Part shown: in pieces, positions 38,731 to 47,975 of the stretch
Layout of the letters: the number at the start of each line of letters is the position of its first letter
How positions within the stretch are numbered: position 1 is the first letter of the stretch
Assembly: GCF_000473145.1 (NCBI RefSeq)
Contig: NZ_KI421500.1
Coordinates: 2,009,725-2,073,724, forward strand
DNA: 64,000 bases
Reading direction: 5' to 3'
Source: Leisingera daeponensis DSM 23529
GTDB lineage: Bacteria; Pseudomonadota; Alphaproteobacteria; Rhodobacterales; Rhodobacteraceae
Program-made: the position numbers and the translations under genes
Notes under the pieces: generated by a model
Seen by the model: only the letters and a program-made list of their open reading frames with translations
Told to the model about the DNA's origin: nothing
The model's database searches: none

Positions 38731-39039
38731 ATGCCCGTCACGTTGCAAGTCATCTACCCCGTCACTGAGGGGACCAAGTTCGACCACGCCTATTACGCAA
38801 AGACCCACATGCAGATCGTGGAGCAGCACATGGGGCCGCATATCCAGTCGTCTGTGGTGGCCAAGGGGCTGGCAGGCGGGCCGCATGTTCCGGCGCCGTT
38901 TTATGCCATCGCCACATTCGTCTTTGCCGATCAGGCGGCGCTGGACGCGGCGATGCAGGCGGCGGGGCCTGCGCTGGAGGACATCCCGAACTTCACCGAT
39001 GTGCAGCCGCAGATCCTGATCGGCGAGGTCATCAGCTGA
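38731..39039 (+). CDS. EthD family reductase-like protein
   Basis: A 102-residue single-domain EthD family protein (dimeric alpha/beta barrel). The typical pattern is visible: VIYPVTEGTKFDHAYYAKTH near the start and FYAIATFVFADQAALDAAM in the middle. Family members include small proteins of ring-degradation or ether-degradation clusters, but most have no known substrate. It stands alone, between the lpd terminator and a convergent gene. Confidence 0.8.
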   Translation: MPVTLQVIYPVTEGTKFDHAYYAKTHMQIVEQHMGPHIQSSVVAKGLAGGPHVPAPFYAIATFVFADQAALDAAMQAAGPALEDIPNFTDVQPQILIGEVIS

Positions 39040-39153
39040 CCGCCGCCGCGGCCAGCCGGCCGGACTGCCCCCGGCTCAGGCCGTGCGGCGGCGAAATGTG
39101 TCAAAGGTTCTTGCCAAGGACGTCTGCACGTCCTTGACCGCCGCGCCGCCCGC

Positions 39154-39768
39154 TCACCACATGGTTTCGGCGGCGCGGGCGTTCCAGCTTTGATCGTATC
39201 CGGCACCGCCCTCCTCGCCTGCTGTCTGCTCGGCCAGGATGTCGCCCATGGTCGGCAGGCCAGCGCTTTCGTCGGCGCCGCTCCAGGTGCCCGCCCGCAG
39301 CATCGCGCGGGCGCATTGGGAATAGATCTCGCCGATTGAGATCACGATCACCGTGGCCGGCAGCTTGCCCTTCTTTGCAAACCGCGCGCGCAGGACCGGG
39401 TCGGCGGTCAGCCGGGCGGTGCCGTTGACGCGCACCACATTGTTCGATCCCGGCACCAGGAACATCAGCGACACCCGCCCGTCCCGCACAATGTTGCGCA
39501 AGGAGTCCAGCCGGTTGTTGCCGCGCCAGTCCGGCAGCGCCAGGGTGCCAGGGTCCAGCTCCTGCACCACCGGGCCGTCATCGCCGCGCGGGCTGTCGTC
39601 GGTGCCTTCCGGGCCGACGGTGGCCAGCATGCACAGTTTTGAGGCCATGATCCACTTGCGGTACAGCGGCGTCATCTGCCGCGCCACCTTACGTAAAGAA
39701 GGCGCCCCCGGTTCCCCGTAAAGCGCCTCCAGTTGTTCAATGCTGCTGAGGTATTGCATCTGGTTCAA
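39154..39768 (-). CDS. Pyridoxamine 5'-phosphate oxidase-like FMN protein (MSMEG_1061 type)
   Basis: A 204-residue split-barrel flavin-binding protein. The family segments ASKLCMLATVGPEGTDDSPRG, LPDWRGNNRLDSLRNI and SLMFLVPGSNNVVRVNGTA are in order. It resembles the MSMEG_1061 subgroup of putative FMN-dependent oxidoreductases rather than the vitamin B6 enzyme PdxH. Its start overlaps the 3' end of the plsC gene by 32 bp, so both are transcribed together, probably downstream of ftsEX. Confidence 0.82.
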   Translation of the reverse strand: MNQMQYLSSIEQLEALYGEPGAPSLRKVARQMTPLYRKWIMASKLCMLATVGPEGTDDSPRGDDGPVVQELDPGTLALPDWRGNNRLDSLRNIVRDGRVSLMFLVPGSNNVVRVNGTARLTADPVLRARFAKKGKLPATVIVISIGEIYSQCARAMLRAGTWSGADESAGLPTMGDILAEQTAGEEGGAGYDQSWNARAAETMW

Positions 39769-40486
39769 ATCCCGCTTCTCTCATCAATTCGTCCGAGCGC
39801 TGCTCCACCCGGTTTTCAAGCTGCACCATGAAGTCGTCGCGGTCCATCCCCGGCAGCATCGGCTCCAGAAACTCCACCACTGCCAGACCCGGCTTGCGGT
39901 AGATGCCGGTGCGCGGCCAGAACACGCCCACATTGGTGGCGGCCGGGACGCAGGGCTGGCTCAGGCCCTGGTACAGCACCGCAGTGCCGATCTTGTAGGG
40001 CTTGCGGGCGCCGGGCGCCACGCGGGTGCCTTGGGAGTAGATGATCAGCTGGCCCGGTTCACGGCTTTGCAGCGCCACATCCTTGACCATCTTGGCAATC
40101 GCCGCGCCGCGCTTGCCGCGGTCGACCGGCACGCAGCCCAGGCGTTTGGCATAAACCCCGATCACCGGCGTCCACATCAGCTCGCGCTTCATGATGAAGC
40201 GGGCGGACGGCACCGCGTTGAAGATGATCAGGATGTCCAGAAAGCTCTGGTGCTTGGCCGCGACGATCACCTCGCCGGCGGGCACCTGGCCGCGCACCTC
40301 GGAGCGGATGCCGACCATCCAGCGCGCGGTCCACAGCACCCAGCGGGCGTAGGATTTGCAGGCCAGGCGCGCTCCCTTGGGCGAGACCGCGGCCCACGGG
40401 GCGAACACCACGCCCAGCACCAGCATCGCCAGATACATCTGCACCAGAAAGACCGCCGAGCGCAGCCATTGGACCGGGTTCTTCAA
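39737..40486 (-). CDS. plsC: 1-acyl-sn-glycerol-3-phosphate acyltransferase
   Basis: A 249-residue PlsC family enzyme that makes phosphatidic acid from lysophosphatidic acid. The catalytic HxxxxD is in KHQSFLDI, and YSQGTRVAPGA takes the place of the usual EGTR motif. A hydrophobic N-terminal segment anchors it to the inner membrane. It overlaps ftsX by 4 bp and the PPOX gene by 32 bp: operon ftsE-ftsX-plsC-PPOX. Other lipid acyltransferases of this window are at 7.7 and 9.1 kb. Confidence 0.88.
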   Translation of the reverse strand: MKNPVQWLRSAVFLVQMYLAMLVLGVVFAPWAAVSPKGARLACKSYARWVLWTARWMVGIRSEVRGQVPAGEVIVAAKHQSFLDILIIFNAVPSARFIMKRELMWTPVIGVYAKRLGCVPVDRGKRGAAIAKMVKDVALQSREPGQLIIYSQGTRVAPGARKPYKIGTAVLYQGLSQPCVPAATNVGVFWPRTGIYRKPGLAVVEFLEPMLPGMDRDDFMVQLENRVEQRSDELMREAGFEPDAIPQQH

Positions 40487-41382
40487 GACAGCTCTCCCAA
40501 ACGTTTGGTGGCGGCACGGGTGGTGGCGGCAAAGGCCACCAGCGCGCCCAGCGGCGGGATCAGGAGCGGCACCAGCCAGCCCCAGCCCTGAAAACCGAGG
40601 CCGGTCAGGAAACCGCCCTCATCCGAGGCTTCCGGCATCAGCCAGACCCCGATCATACCCAGCACCACGCCGGCCGCAGCGCCGGTCAGCGCCCGCAGGG
40701 TGAAGCGGCGGATGAAGGCCTGGGCGATATAGCTGTCGAGCGCGCCCACCAGCCGCAGCACCTCGATCACCTGGGCATTGGCTGCCAGCGCGGCGTTGGC
40801 CGCCAGGGTGATCATCGCCGCGGTGGCGCCGCCGATCAGCAGGATCGACACCCAGGCCAGGCGCCGCAGCGAACGTGCGGCATCGACCAGCGGCTCGCGC
40901 CAGCGGGTGTGATCGTCCAGCACCGCGCCGGGCACCTCTGCCTGCAGCCGCAGCCGCAGCCCCGACGGGTCATAGCCGGGATCATCCGCAGTGACTTCGA
41001 TCAGCTGCGGCAGCGGCAGGCTGCCCGCAGGCAGGCTGGAGCCGAACCAGGGCGCCAGCAGCGCCGCCTGCTCCTCGCCGGTCAGCGCCCGCGCGGTGGC
41101 CACGCCGGGCGTCTGGCGCAAGATTTCCAGTGCCGCCTCGGTCTGCGCCACGCGCTGCTCCGCCGGGGCGTTGATGCGCAGGGTCGCGGCGCGCGCCAGC
41201 TCCGAAGCCCAGCGGTCGGCCAGGCGGCCGGAGGCCATCGACAGCGCCAGGGCAAACACCGCCAGAAATCCCATCGCGCCCGCCACAAACAGCGTCAGCT
41301 GGGCGGTGAAACCGGTGGGCGGCACCACCCGGTTGGCCTGGCTGTCACCCAGGATCAGCTTGTGCAGCTTGCTGTCGGTCAT
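40483..41382 (-). CDS. ftsX: Cell division protein FtsX
   Basis: A 299-residue FtsX family membrane subunit with one N-terminal and three C-terminal hydrophobic helices around a large periplasmic loop (about residues 55-170). With FtsE it controls peptidoglycan amidases at the division site. Sequence between FtsX proteins is weakly conserved; identification rests on topology, LAANAQVIEVLRLVGA after the loop, and the adjacent ftsE (4-bp overlap). Confidence 0.9.
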   Translation of the reverse strand: MTDSKLHKLILGDSQANRVVPPTGFTAQLTLFVAGAMGFLAVFALALSMASGRLADRWASELARAATLRINAPAEQRVAQTEAALEILRQTPGVATARALTGEEQAALLAPWFGSSLPAGSLPLPQLIEVTADDPGYDPSGLRLRLQAEVPGAVLDDHTRWREPLVDAARSLRRLAWVSILLIGGATAAMITLAANAALAANAQVIEVLRLVGALDSYIAQAFIRRFTLRALTGAAAGVVLGMIGVWLMPEASDEGGFLTGLGFQGWGWLVPLLIPPLGALVAFAATTRAATKRLGELS

Positions 41383-42056
41383 AGGTCCGCCCCCGCGAGC
41401 TGCAATTGCCGGTTGGAAATCCGCAGCACCCGCGCCTGCACCTGTTTCTTGGCGGCCCGGATCAGCGACAGGTCATGGGTGGCGACCAGGATGGTCTTGC
41501 CCATCCGGTTCAGCTCCACCAGAAGCTGCAGCAGCCGCTGCGACATCTCCCAATCCACGTTGCCGGTGGGCTCATCCGCGATGATCACATCCGGCGACAG
41601 GATCACCGAGCGCGCCAGCGCGGCCCGCTGGCGCTCGCCGCCCGACAGCTCCGGCGGCAGCGCATGGGCGCGCTCGCTGAGGCCGACCCAGTTCAGAAGC
41701 TCGCGCAGATTGGCCTCCTCGTGGTTCAGTTCCCGCCCCGACACCAAAAGCGGCAGGGCGATGTTCTCGATCACCGGCAGATGGTCCAGGAACCGGCAGT
41801 CCTGATGCACTACGCCGACGCGGCGGCGCAGATAGGCCATCTGGTCGCGGTCCAGCCCGTGCACATCCATATTGAAGGCGCGCACCCGGCCCGAGGTCGG
41901 TGTCAGCGCACCGTAGCAGAGTTTCAGCAGCGTCGTCTTGCCCGCGCCGGACGGCCCGGTCAGGAAGTGGAACGAGCCCGGTGCGAGCTGCACCGACACG
42001 GCATCCAGCAGCTCGCCGCCACCGTAGTTGTAACCCACATTTTCCAGCTCGATCAC
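41379..42056 (-). CDS. ftsE: Cell division ATP-binding protein FtsE
   Basis: A 225-residue ABC ATPase. Walker A is GPSGAGKT (residues 34-41), the Q-loop and signature are GVVHQDCRF and LSGGERQRAALARS, and Walker B is VIIADEPTGN, the FtsE/LolD-type sequence. I place the start at GTG (42056), with AGGGGG upstream; the frame stays open further upstream but that part has no family similarity. First gene of the ftsE-ftsX-plsC-PPOX operon, divergent from the zinc-ribbon gene across about 217 bp. Confidence 0.94.
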   Translation of the reverse strand: MIELENVGYNYGGGELLDAVSVQLAPGSFHFLTGPSGAGKTTLLKLCYGALTPTSGRVRAFNMDVHGLDRDQMAYLRRRVGVVHQDCRFLDHLPVIENIALPLLVSGRELNHEEANLRELLNWVGLSERAHALPPELSGGERQRAALARSVILSPDVIIADEPTGNVDWEMSQRLLQLLVELNRMGKTILVATHDLSLIRAAKKQVQARVLRISNRQLQLAGADL

Positions 42057-42273
42057 TGCCGCCCCCTGAATGCGCCCCGGTTTGGCGCCCCGGTATTTTG
42101 CTCCGGTGTTTTGCCCCAAGGGGCCGGCAGTTTCAATGGGGGCTCTGTTGCCGGGAAGCCAAGGGCTGCGGCGTCCGGCCATTTGTCTCTTTCGCCGCCG
42201 GACGCGGACCCATATAATCCGTTGAAAAACAACCCGCCCGCCCGCCGGGCGGCGGGATGGTGCCGAGGAGAGC

Positions 42274-43200
42274 ATGATGCGCCTGACCTGCCCGAATTGT
42301 GCAGCCGAATACGAAGTGCCGGAGGATGTGATCCCTGCGGAAGGGCGGGATGTGCAATGTTCCGACTGCGGCCAGACCTGGTTCCAGGCCGCCGCTGCGC
42401 ACACCGCGGCTGCCCCGCTGGCAGAGGACGCCCCCGCTCCGGCTGAGGCCGGGGAGGAGCCGGAGCAGGACGCCGCGGCAAACGCCCCGCAGCGGGCTGC
42501 AGAGGAAGCCGCCGAAGATGCCGCAGAACCTGTCTCAGAGTACAGCGGCCTCGACGAGGAGGCCGCAGCCTTTTTCGCAGACAGCCGCCAGGACGGTCCG
42601 GACGTCTTTGCGCAGGACGCAGAAGAAGACATGCCGCCTCAGCAGGCCGAACCGCAGCCGCAGCGCGCGCGCGCGCTCGATCCGGCCCTGACCGGCATCC
42701 TGCGCGAGGAGGCCGAGCGCGAAGCCTCGCTGCGGGCGGCGGAAAGCCAGAGCCTGGAGACCCAGCCCGACCTGGGGCTGGAGGAGGCCATCGCCCCCCA
42801 GGACGAGGCCGCCCGCCGCAGCCGTCAGGCCCGCGACCGGATGGCCCGCATCCGCGGCGAGGATCCGCGCCAGCTGGCCGCCGCCGAGAGCGGCTCCCGC
42901 AAGGAACTGCTGCCGGACATCGAAGAGATCAACTCCACCCTGCGCTCTGCCGGCAGCGGCGCGCCGGCCCATTATGCGGCCACGGACGAGCTGCCGGTGC
43001 GGCGCAAGAACAATTTTGCCCGCGGCTTTTCGCTGTCGCTGATTGCGGCGCTGGTGATGGTGATCGTCTATGACAACGCCAGCCTGATTGCCGAGAAGCT
43101 GCCGCAGGCGGAGTCCGCGCTCAGCGGCTATGTCAGCTGGGTGGATCAGATGCGGCTATGGCTGGATGCGCAGGTGAAGACCCTGACAGCCGCGCAGTAA
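42274..43200 (+). CDS. Zinc-ribbon (MJ0042 type) membrane protein
   Basis: A 308-residue protein with an N-terminal zinc ribbon CPNC...CSDC (Cys6, 9, 29, 32) of the MJ0042 type, a long acidic, Ala/Glu/Pro-rich disordered middle (about 40-235), and one hydrophobic helix near residues 247-265 followed by a short C-terminal part. The layout is that of the zinc-ribbon proteins beside ftsEX in Rhodobacterales. Role unknown; the position opposite ftsE suggests an envelope or division link. Confidence 0.83.
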   Translation: MMRLTCPNCAAEYEVPEDVIPAEGRDVQCSDCGQTWFQAAAAHTAAAPLAEDAPAPAEAGEEPEQDAAANAPQRAAEEAAEDAAEPVSEYSGLDEEAAAFFADSRQDGPDVFAQDAEEDMPPQQAEPQPQRARALDPALTGILREEAEREASLRAAESQSLETQPDLGLEEAIAPQDEAARRSRQARDRMARIRGEDPRQLAAAESGSRKELLPDIEEINSTLRSAGSGAPAHYAATDELPVRRKNNFARGFSLSLIAALVMVIVYDNASLIAEKLPQAESALSGYVSWVDQMRLWLDAQVKTLTAAQ

Positions 43201-43262
43201 CGCGGCCGGCCTCTCATATCCTCTCTTGAACTGACAGCTTTTCCAGCGCGCCCGCCGGGTGC

Positions 43263-45875
43263 TCAGAACCGGTCCAGCAGCCGCTGCAGATAGCTGCGCT
43301 CGCGCTCGGTGCGCTCGCGCTCGCCGGCCCGGCGGCGGATGTCCTCCAGCAGGTCCCAGGCGCGGCGGTAGGCGTTGCCCTCGCCGACCTTGCCGCCGTC
43401 ATCCAACGAGCCGTTGCTGCGGCCCAGCGGGTCCAGCCGGTCGCCCTGCGCCGTGGACGACGGCTGCCCCTGGCCGTTGCGCTGGCCGTCGTCACGCTGT
43501 GCCAGCGCCTCGCCCAGGCTGCGCATACCTTCGCGCAGCGCCTCCATGGCGTCGGACTGGCGGTCGATGGCTTCGGCATTGTCGCCGCCGCGCAGCGCGT
43601 CCTCGGCGCCCTCCATGGCGCGGCCCGCGCGGTCCAGCGCCTCGCGCGCGGCTTCGCCGGCCTCGCCGCTCAGATACGGCAGCCCGTCGCGCTGCTGCTG
43701 CAGCTGCTGGCGCAAGGCCTGCTGCCGGTCGGCCAAAGAGCCGCCCTGCCCCGGCTGCTCCCGGCCGCTGCCGTTCTGGCCGCCCTGGCCCTCCGGGTTG
43801 CGGCTGTCCGCCCCTTCGCCGCCTTCGCCCTCACCGCTGTCGCCGCCCTGGCCGCCCTGGTGGCTTTGGCCGCGGCCCAGGCCGCCGTCACGGCCCTCGT
43901 TGCCCTGGCTTTCGCCGCTGCGGGCGCCGGGGTTGAACTGCTCCTGCAGATCGCGGAAGGCCTGATCCGACAGCCCCTGCTGCTCGCGCAGGGTCTCCGC
44001 CAGCCCCTCCATCGCCTCGCGGCCCTGATCGCCCTGCCCCTGGCCCTGCTGCGAGCGGGTCATCCGCATGTTTTCCATCATCTGCTGGAACTCGCGCAGC
44101 GCCTGTTCGGCCTCGGCCATGCGGCCCTGCTCCATCAGCTCCTGAATGCGGTCCATCATCGCCTGCAGGTCATCCTGGCTGAGCGTCATCATATCCTCGG
44201 GCATGTCACCCGGATCCATCATCTCGCCCTCCGCCTCAGCCATCCGGCTCAGCTGGCGCAGATAATCCTGGGTCGCCTCGCGCAGCTCCTGCATCAGGCG
44301 GGCGATCTCCTGCTCGCTGGCGCCGTCGCGCATCGCCTGGCTCAGCCGCTCCTGCGCCCGCCGCATCCGCTCCAGCGCATCGCCCACGTCGCCCTCTTCC
44401 AGCTGCATCGCCAGATCCCACAGCGCGGCGGCGATCTCCTCCTGCCGCGGTTCGGGAAGGGAGCCCTGCACGGTGTAGCCTTCCAGCCGCCGCAGGATGG
44501 TGCGCAGCCGCAGGTAATCGCCGTAGTCGCGGTAAAGCCCCTCCGGCCGGTGCGACAGCGTGCGCAGGATCTGCGCCACCCGCACCGCATTCGCGCGCGC
44601 CCACAACAGGTCGCGGCGCTGCTCGATCACCGCCGCCGCCAGCGGGTCAAAGAAGCGGCGGGTCAAGAGCTCCGTGCCAAAGCCTGCTGCGGCCGACGAC
44701 TGCCCGGCCTCATCCATGGCCGACAGGGTGAACACCACCGGCAGGTTGGCCCAGGGATGGCGGGCAAAATCCTCGATCAGCTTTTCGGTGAAGTCCTCGC
44801 GCGAGCCGGACAGGGGCAGCGGCAGGTCCAGCACCAGCGCCTCGCGCGGGTCGGGGTCGGCGGCCAGCCCGTGCTGCCGCTCCACCGCGGCCAGATCCAG
44901 GGTGATCCGCACCTGCCCGCCGGCCACGCCGTAATCATCCCGGGCGCTGAACGCCAGCGAGGTGTAACCGTCGTTCTCCAGCTCCGGCTGGCCGGCCACC
45001 GCGATGCCGGGCGGGTGATCCGGGATCACCTCCACCTGCCAGCTGCGCCCGCCGCTCCCTTCGATGGCAAACCCGCCGTCGCGGACCGCCTCAAAGGCCA
45101 CCGCGCCCTCCGGCGCGGGCAGCTGCTCCGCAGCGGGATCAGAGACGGCTTCCGACAGCGTCAGCGCCCCCGCCTCGCCATAGAAGCGCAAGGTGACGCG
45201 GCTGCCTTCGGGCAGTTTCAGCACCCCTTCGGGCTGATCGTTCAGGTAGAGCACCGGCAGGCGGGTATAGGCGGGCGGCTCTGCCCAGCCCTCCCAGGCC
45301 GGACCGCTGAGGGCCGCCGGGCCGCCGGTGCCCAGATCCCTGACCGAGGCCACCTGCCAGATTGAGCCGAACAGCAGCGCAACCGCCAGAAACAGCATCG
45401 CCATATAGCGCAGCGCATAGGGGTCGGCGGACGCGACGTTCAGGTCGAGCGCAGGGGCGCGGGCCTGCGCGGCGGCGGCGGCCATCCGGCGCTGGTGCGC
45501 CTGCCACAACGCGACGGAGGCGGCGTCCTCAGCGCCAATCGCCTGGGTGTCCAGCAGGGCGCTGACCGGACGGCCCGGCAAGGCCGCGTCCAGCCGCTCC
45601 AGCGCCGCGGCCCGGCTGGGCCAGCGGAACCGCCAGGCCCCCCAGCCGCAGGCGGCCGCGGCGGCAACTACAGCCGCAATCACGCCAGTCCAGACCACGC
45701 TGTCCGGCAGCATCTGGTGCAGCCCCAGCATCAGCGCCGCCAGCGCCGCCATCAGCACCGAAACCAGCGGCCAGAAGGCGCGCACGGCGCGTTCGGCCAC
45801 AAGCCCGGCCCGCGTCAAAGCCGCAGGCCAGCGCAGTTTCCTCAGGACCGGATCGGCACGTCTGTCAAAGGGCAT
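43263..45875 (-). CDS. TIGR02302 family (DUF4175) large membrane protein
   Basis: An 870-residue protein with two or three hydrophobic helices in the first 165 residues, a large extracytoplasmic middle, a Gln/Met/Glu-rich coiled region (about 500-620), and a long Gly/Gln-rich low-complexity stretch (about 620-820; GQGQGDQGREAMEGL and similar). The family (TIGR02302) is alphaproteobacterial and uncharacterised. It follows lysA on the same strand with a 48-bp gap, an arrangement I know from other Rhodobacteraceae. An envelope role is inference. Confidence 0.88.
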   Translation of the reverse strand: MPFDRRADPVLRKLRWPAALTRAGLVAERAVRAFWPLVSVLMAALAALMLGLHQMLPDSVVWTGVIAAVVAAAAACGWGAWRFRWPSRAAALERLDAALPGRPVSALLDTQAIGAEDAASVALWQAHQRRMAAAAAQARAPALDLNVASADPYALRYMAMLFLAVALLFGSIWQVASVRDLGTGGPAALSGPAWEGWAEPPAYTRLPVLYLNDQPEGVLKLPEGSRVTLRFYGEAGALTLSEAVSDPAAEQLPAPEGAVAFEAVRDGGFAIEGSGGRSWQVEVIPDHPPGIAVAGQPELENDGYTSLAFSARDDYGVAGGQVRITLDLAAVERQHGLAADPDPREALVLDLPLPLSGSREDFTEKLIEDFARHPWANLPVVFTLSAMDEAGQSSAAAGFGTELLTRRFFDPLAAAVIEQRRDLLWARANAVRVAQILRTLSHRPEGLYRDYGDYLRLRTILRRLEGYTVQGSLPEPRQEEIAAALWDLAMQLEEGDVGDALERMRRAQERLSQAMRDGASEQEIARLMQELREATQDYLRQLSRMAEAEGEMMDPGDMPEDMMTLSQDDLQAMMDRIQELMEQGRMAEAEQALREFQQMMENMRMTRSQQGQGQGDQGREAMEGLAETLREQQGLSDQAFRDLQEQFNPGARSGESQGNEGRDGGLGRGQSHQGGQGGDSGEGEGGEGADSRNPEGQGGQNGSGREQPGQGGSLADRQQALRQQLQQQRDGLPYLSGEAGEAAREALDRAGRAMEGAEDALRGGDNAEAIDRQSDAMEALREGMRSLGEALAQRDDGQRNGQGQPSSTAQGDRLDPLGRSNGSLDDGGKVGEGNAYRRAWDLLEDIRRRAGERERTERERSYLQRLLDRF

Positions 45876-45923
45876 TCGGGCCTCATGCTGTGATGGCCCG
45901 CGCCGGATCGCGTCCGGACCGCT

Positions 45924-47189
45924 TCAGAGCCACTCCGGGATGGTATCGCGGTTTATCATCTCTTCATAGTCCGGCCGCCGGCGGATAACCGCGAATTGAT
46001 CCCCGTGCACCAGCACTTCGGGGATCAGCGGGCGGGAGTTGTACTCGCTCGCCATCACCGCGCCGTAGGCGCCGGCGCTGCGGAAGGAGACCAGATCGCC
46101 CGCGGCAAGCGGCGGCAGATCGCGCTGCTTGGCAAAGGTGTCGCCGGTCTCGCACACCGGGCCAACGATGTCATAGGGCCGGCTTTCTGTGCCTGCCTCG
46201 GGTTCTTGAACCGGGATGATGTCGTGATGCGCCTCATACATCGCCGGGCGGATCAGGTCGTTCATCGCCGCATCGAGGATCACGAAATCGCGCCCCTCGC
46301 CCGATTTCACATAGATCACTTTCGACACCAGCTGGCCCGCGTTGCCCGCGATCAGGCGGCCCGGCTCGATCTCGATCTCGCAGCCCAAGTGGCCAAGCGT
46401 TTCCTTGACCATCGCGCCGTATTCCACCGGCAAGGGCGGCGCGGAGTTCGAGCGCTCGTAAGGAATGCCCAGGCCGCCGCCAAGGTCGAGGCGGCGGATA
46501 TCGTGGCCGTCGGCGCGCAGGGTTTCCGTCAGCTCCGCCACCTTCTGATAGGCCAGCCGGAACGGCTCCAGGTCGGTCAGCTGCGAGCCGATGTGGACGT
46601 CGATCCCCACCACCTCCAGCCCCGGCAGCGCGGCGGCGCGGGCATAGACCTCGCGGGCGCGGGCAATCGGGATGCCGAACTTGTTCTCGGATTTGCCGGT
46701 GGCGATCTTAGCGTGGGTCTTGGCATCCACATCCGGATTGACCCGGATGGTGATGGGGGCCTTGGCGCCCAGTTCCTCAGCCACGGCGCTGATCACCTCC
46801 ATCTCCGGCTCGGATTCGACGTTGAACTGGCGGATGCCGCCGGTCAGCGCCACGCGGATTTCCTCTGCCGTCTTGCCGACGCCGGAAAACACGATCCGGT
46901 CGCCCGGCACCCCCGCCGCCCTCGCCCGCAGGTATTCGCCCTGGCTGACCACATCCATGCCCGCGCCGGCCTGCGCCAGCGTCTTCAGGATCGCCTGATT
47001 GCTGGCCGCTTTCATCGCAAAGCAGACCAGATGATCGGTGCCCTCCAGCGCCTCGTCGAACAGGCGGAAGTGGCGCAGCAGAGTGGCTGTGGAATAGACA
47101 TAGAACGGGGTGCCCACCGCCGCGGCGATCTCGGAGAGGGGAACGTCTTCGGCGAAAAGCGCGCCGTCGCGGTAGAGAAAATGGTCCAT
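45924..47189 (-). CDS. lysA: Diaminopimelate decarboxylase
   Basis: A 421-residue fold-type III PLP enzyme that makes L-lysine from meso-diaminopimelate. The PLP lysine is in VCFAMKAASNQ (Lys60), then GVDVHIGSQ-type VGIDVHIGSQLTD, GGGLGIPY, EPGRLIAGNAG, and VCETGDTFA near the C-terminus. The start MDHFLYRD is the family's; a Met two codons earlier is possible. It lies upstream of the TIGR02302 gene and downstream of a 520-bp repeat-rich gap. Confidence 0.95.
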   Translation of the reverse strand: MDHFLYRDGALFAEDVPLSEIAAAVGTPFYVYSTATLLRHFRLFDEALEGTDHLVCFAMKAASNQAILKTLAQAGAGMDVVSQGEYLRARAAGVPGDRIVFSGVGKTAEEIRVALTGGIRQFNVESEPEMEVISAVAEELGAKAPITIRVNPDVDAKTHAKIATGKSENKFGIPIARAREVYARAAALPGLEVVGIDVHIGSQLTDLEPFRLAYQKVAELTETLRADGHDIRRLDLGGGLGIPYERSNSAPPLPVEYGAMVKETLGHLGCEIEIEPGRLIAGNAGQLVSKVIYVKSGEGRDFVILDAAMNDLIRPAMYEAHHDIIPVQEPEAGTESRPYDIVGPVCETGDTFAKQRDLPPLAAGDLVSFRSAGAYGAVMASEYNSRPLIPEVLVHGDQFAVIRRRPDYEEMINRDTIPEWL

Positions 47190-47710
47190 AACCACGCGTT
47201 TAGGGCAAAAGGGGCAGATGGATCAAATGATTCCGCCCAGCCCTCCGCCGTCCTGCCAGCGGCCGCGCCGGGAATTTTGAGTATTTGGAAGAAAGATGAA
47301 AAGAGAGCGCCGCGCCTTCATCTTTCCCCAAATACTCACTGCGCAACCGCGGCCTCCGGGTGCCGCGGCCCCGGGGGTTGCGCCCCCTGCGCACGCTGCC
47401 CTCACCCGATCTTAAGCGGGATGCGGCATTCTTTCCCCTGATCGCGGTCACTGCCGGGCCTGACACCCCCGGCATCTTGGAACAGGGCCCTTTGGCACGG
47501 GCACGCAAAGACGACGTTCAGCGTGCGGGAGGAAGCTCCCGTCCCGCCTCCGCCCCTTGGCGGCGCCGCCATTCCTTAAGCCTGACCGCTGCTGAACCAG
47601 CAGCAGATCAGAACAGGCAGAACAAGACTGGCAGATCAGGACTGGCAGACCAGCAACGCAGCAAAAAGCACCCGCACGGCCGGCTGGCCGGACGGGCAAA
47701 AGCCGTGCGC
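47190..47710. other. Repeat-rich intergenic region upstream of lysA
   Basis: 520 bp without a convincing gene. It contains two copies of the dispersed core facing each other (47279-47300 and 47315-47337), forming one long hairpin, and then GC-rich dyads including GGGGG-TTGCG-CCCCC (about 47373-47390). The rest (47400-47710) shows no structure I can name; it should include the lysA promoter side and the 3' end of the small lipoprotein transcript. Confidence 0.5.
47279..47337. repeat. Inverted pair of the dispersed core (copies 4 and 5)
   Basis: GAGTATTTGG (47279-47288) pairs with CCAAATACTC (47328-47337), and AAAGATGAA (47292-47300) with TTCATCTTT (47317-47325), around a GC-rich loop. Each arm is one copy of the core found at 1.97, 36.7 and 62.17 kb. 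As RNA this makes a 19-bp imperfect hairpin. Confidence 0.7.
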
Positions 47711-47881
47711 CTAGAAGCTATGAGACACCCCGGCCCGGGCCGAGCCGGATACTTTCACACCGGGTTTGGCAGGCGCACTGGATTGGGCAGTGTCATGTTG
47801 TTGCGGCCGCCCCGCTGCCGGCGCCCCGGCCTCGCAGGCTGCAAGTGCAAGCAATGCCGCAAACATAACAACAGGCTTCAT
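47711..47881 (-). CDS. Tiny lipoprotein (56 aa) upstream of lysA
   Basis: A 56-residue predicted lipoprotein: MKPVVMFAALLALAAC gives a hydrophobic signal with lipobox LAAC and acylated Cys16. The mature part is Gly/Ala/Ser-rich and ends GVKVSGSARAGVSHSF, with an alternating pattern resembling that of the neighbouring 58-residue lipoprotein. GGAGAT lies at good spacing before the ATG. A terminator (47898-47931) separates it from the argH transcript upstream, so it has its own promoter or depends on readthrough. Function unknown. Confidence 0.65.
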   Translation of the reverse strand: MKPVVMFAALLALAACEAGAPAAGRPQQHDTAQSSAPAKPGVKVSGSARAGVSHSF

Positions 47882-47897
47882 CGCGCAATCTCCAAAG

Positions 47898-47931
47898 AAA
47901 AAACCGCCCCGGCTGTTGCAGAGGGGCGGTT
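47898..47931 (-). terminator. Rho-independent terminator after argH and its lipoprotein
   Basis: AACCGCCCC (47902-47910) and GGGGCGGTT (47923-47931) form a 9-bp stem; on the minus strand TTTTTT (complement of 47898-47903) follows. It lies 45 bp after the 58-residue lipoprotein stop and only about 20 bp before the next small gene. Confidence 0.9.
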
Positions 47932-47975
47932 CTCAGATGGTGGCTGAGCGGTTGCGCATCAAGGGCGCGGCACCG

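Noticed and set aside
42057-42632. An N-terminal extension of FtsE
   Set aside because: The extra 192 codons are Ser/Ala-rich, overlap the divergent zinc-ribbon gene and do not resemble ABC proteins; GTG at 42056 has a Shine-Dalgarno.
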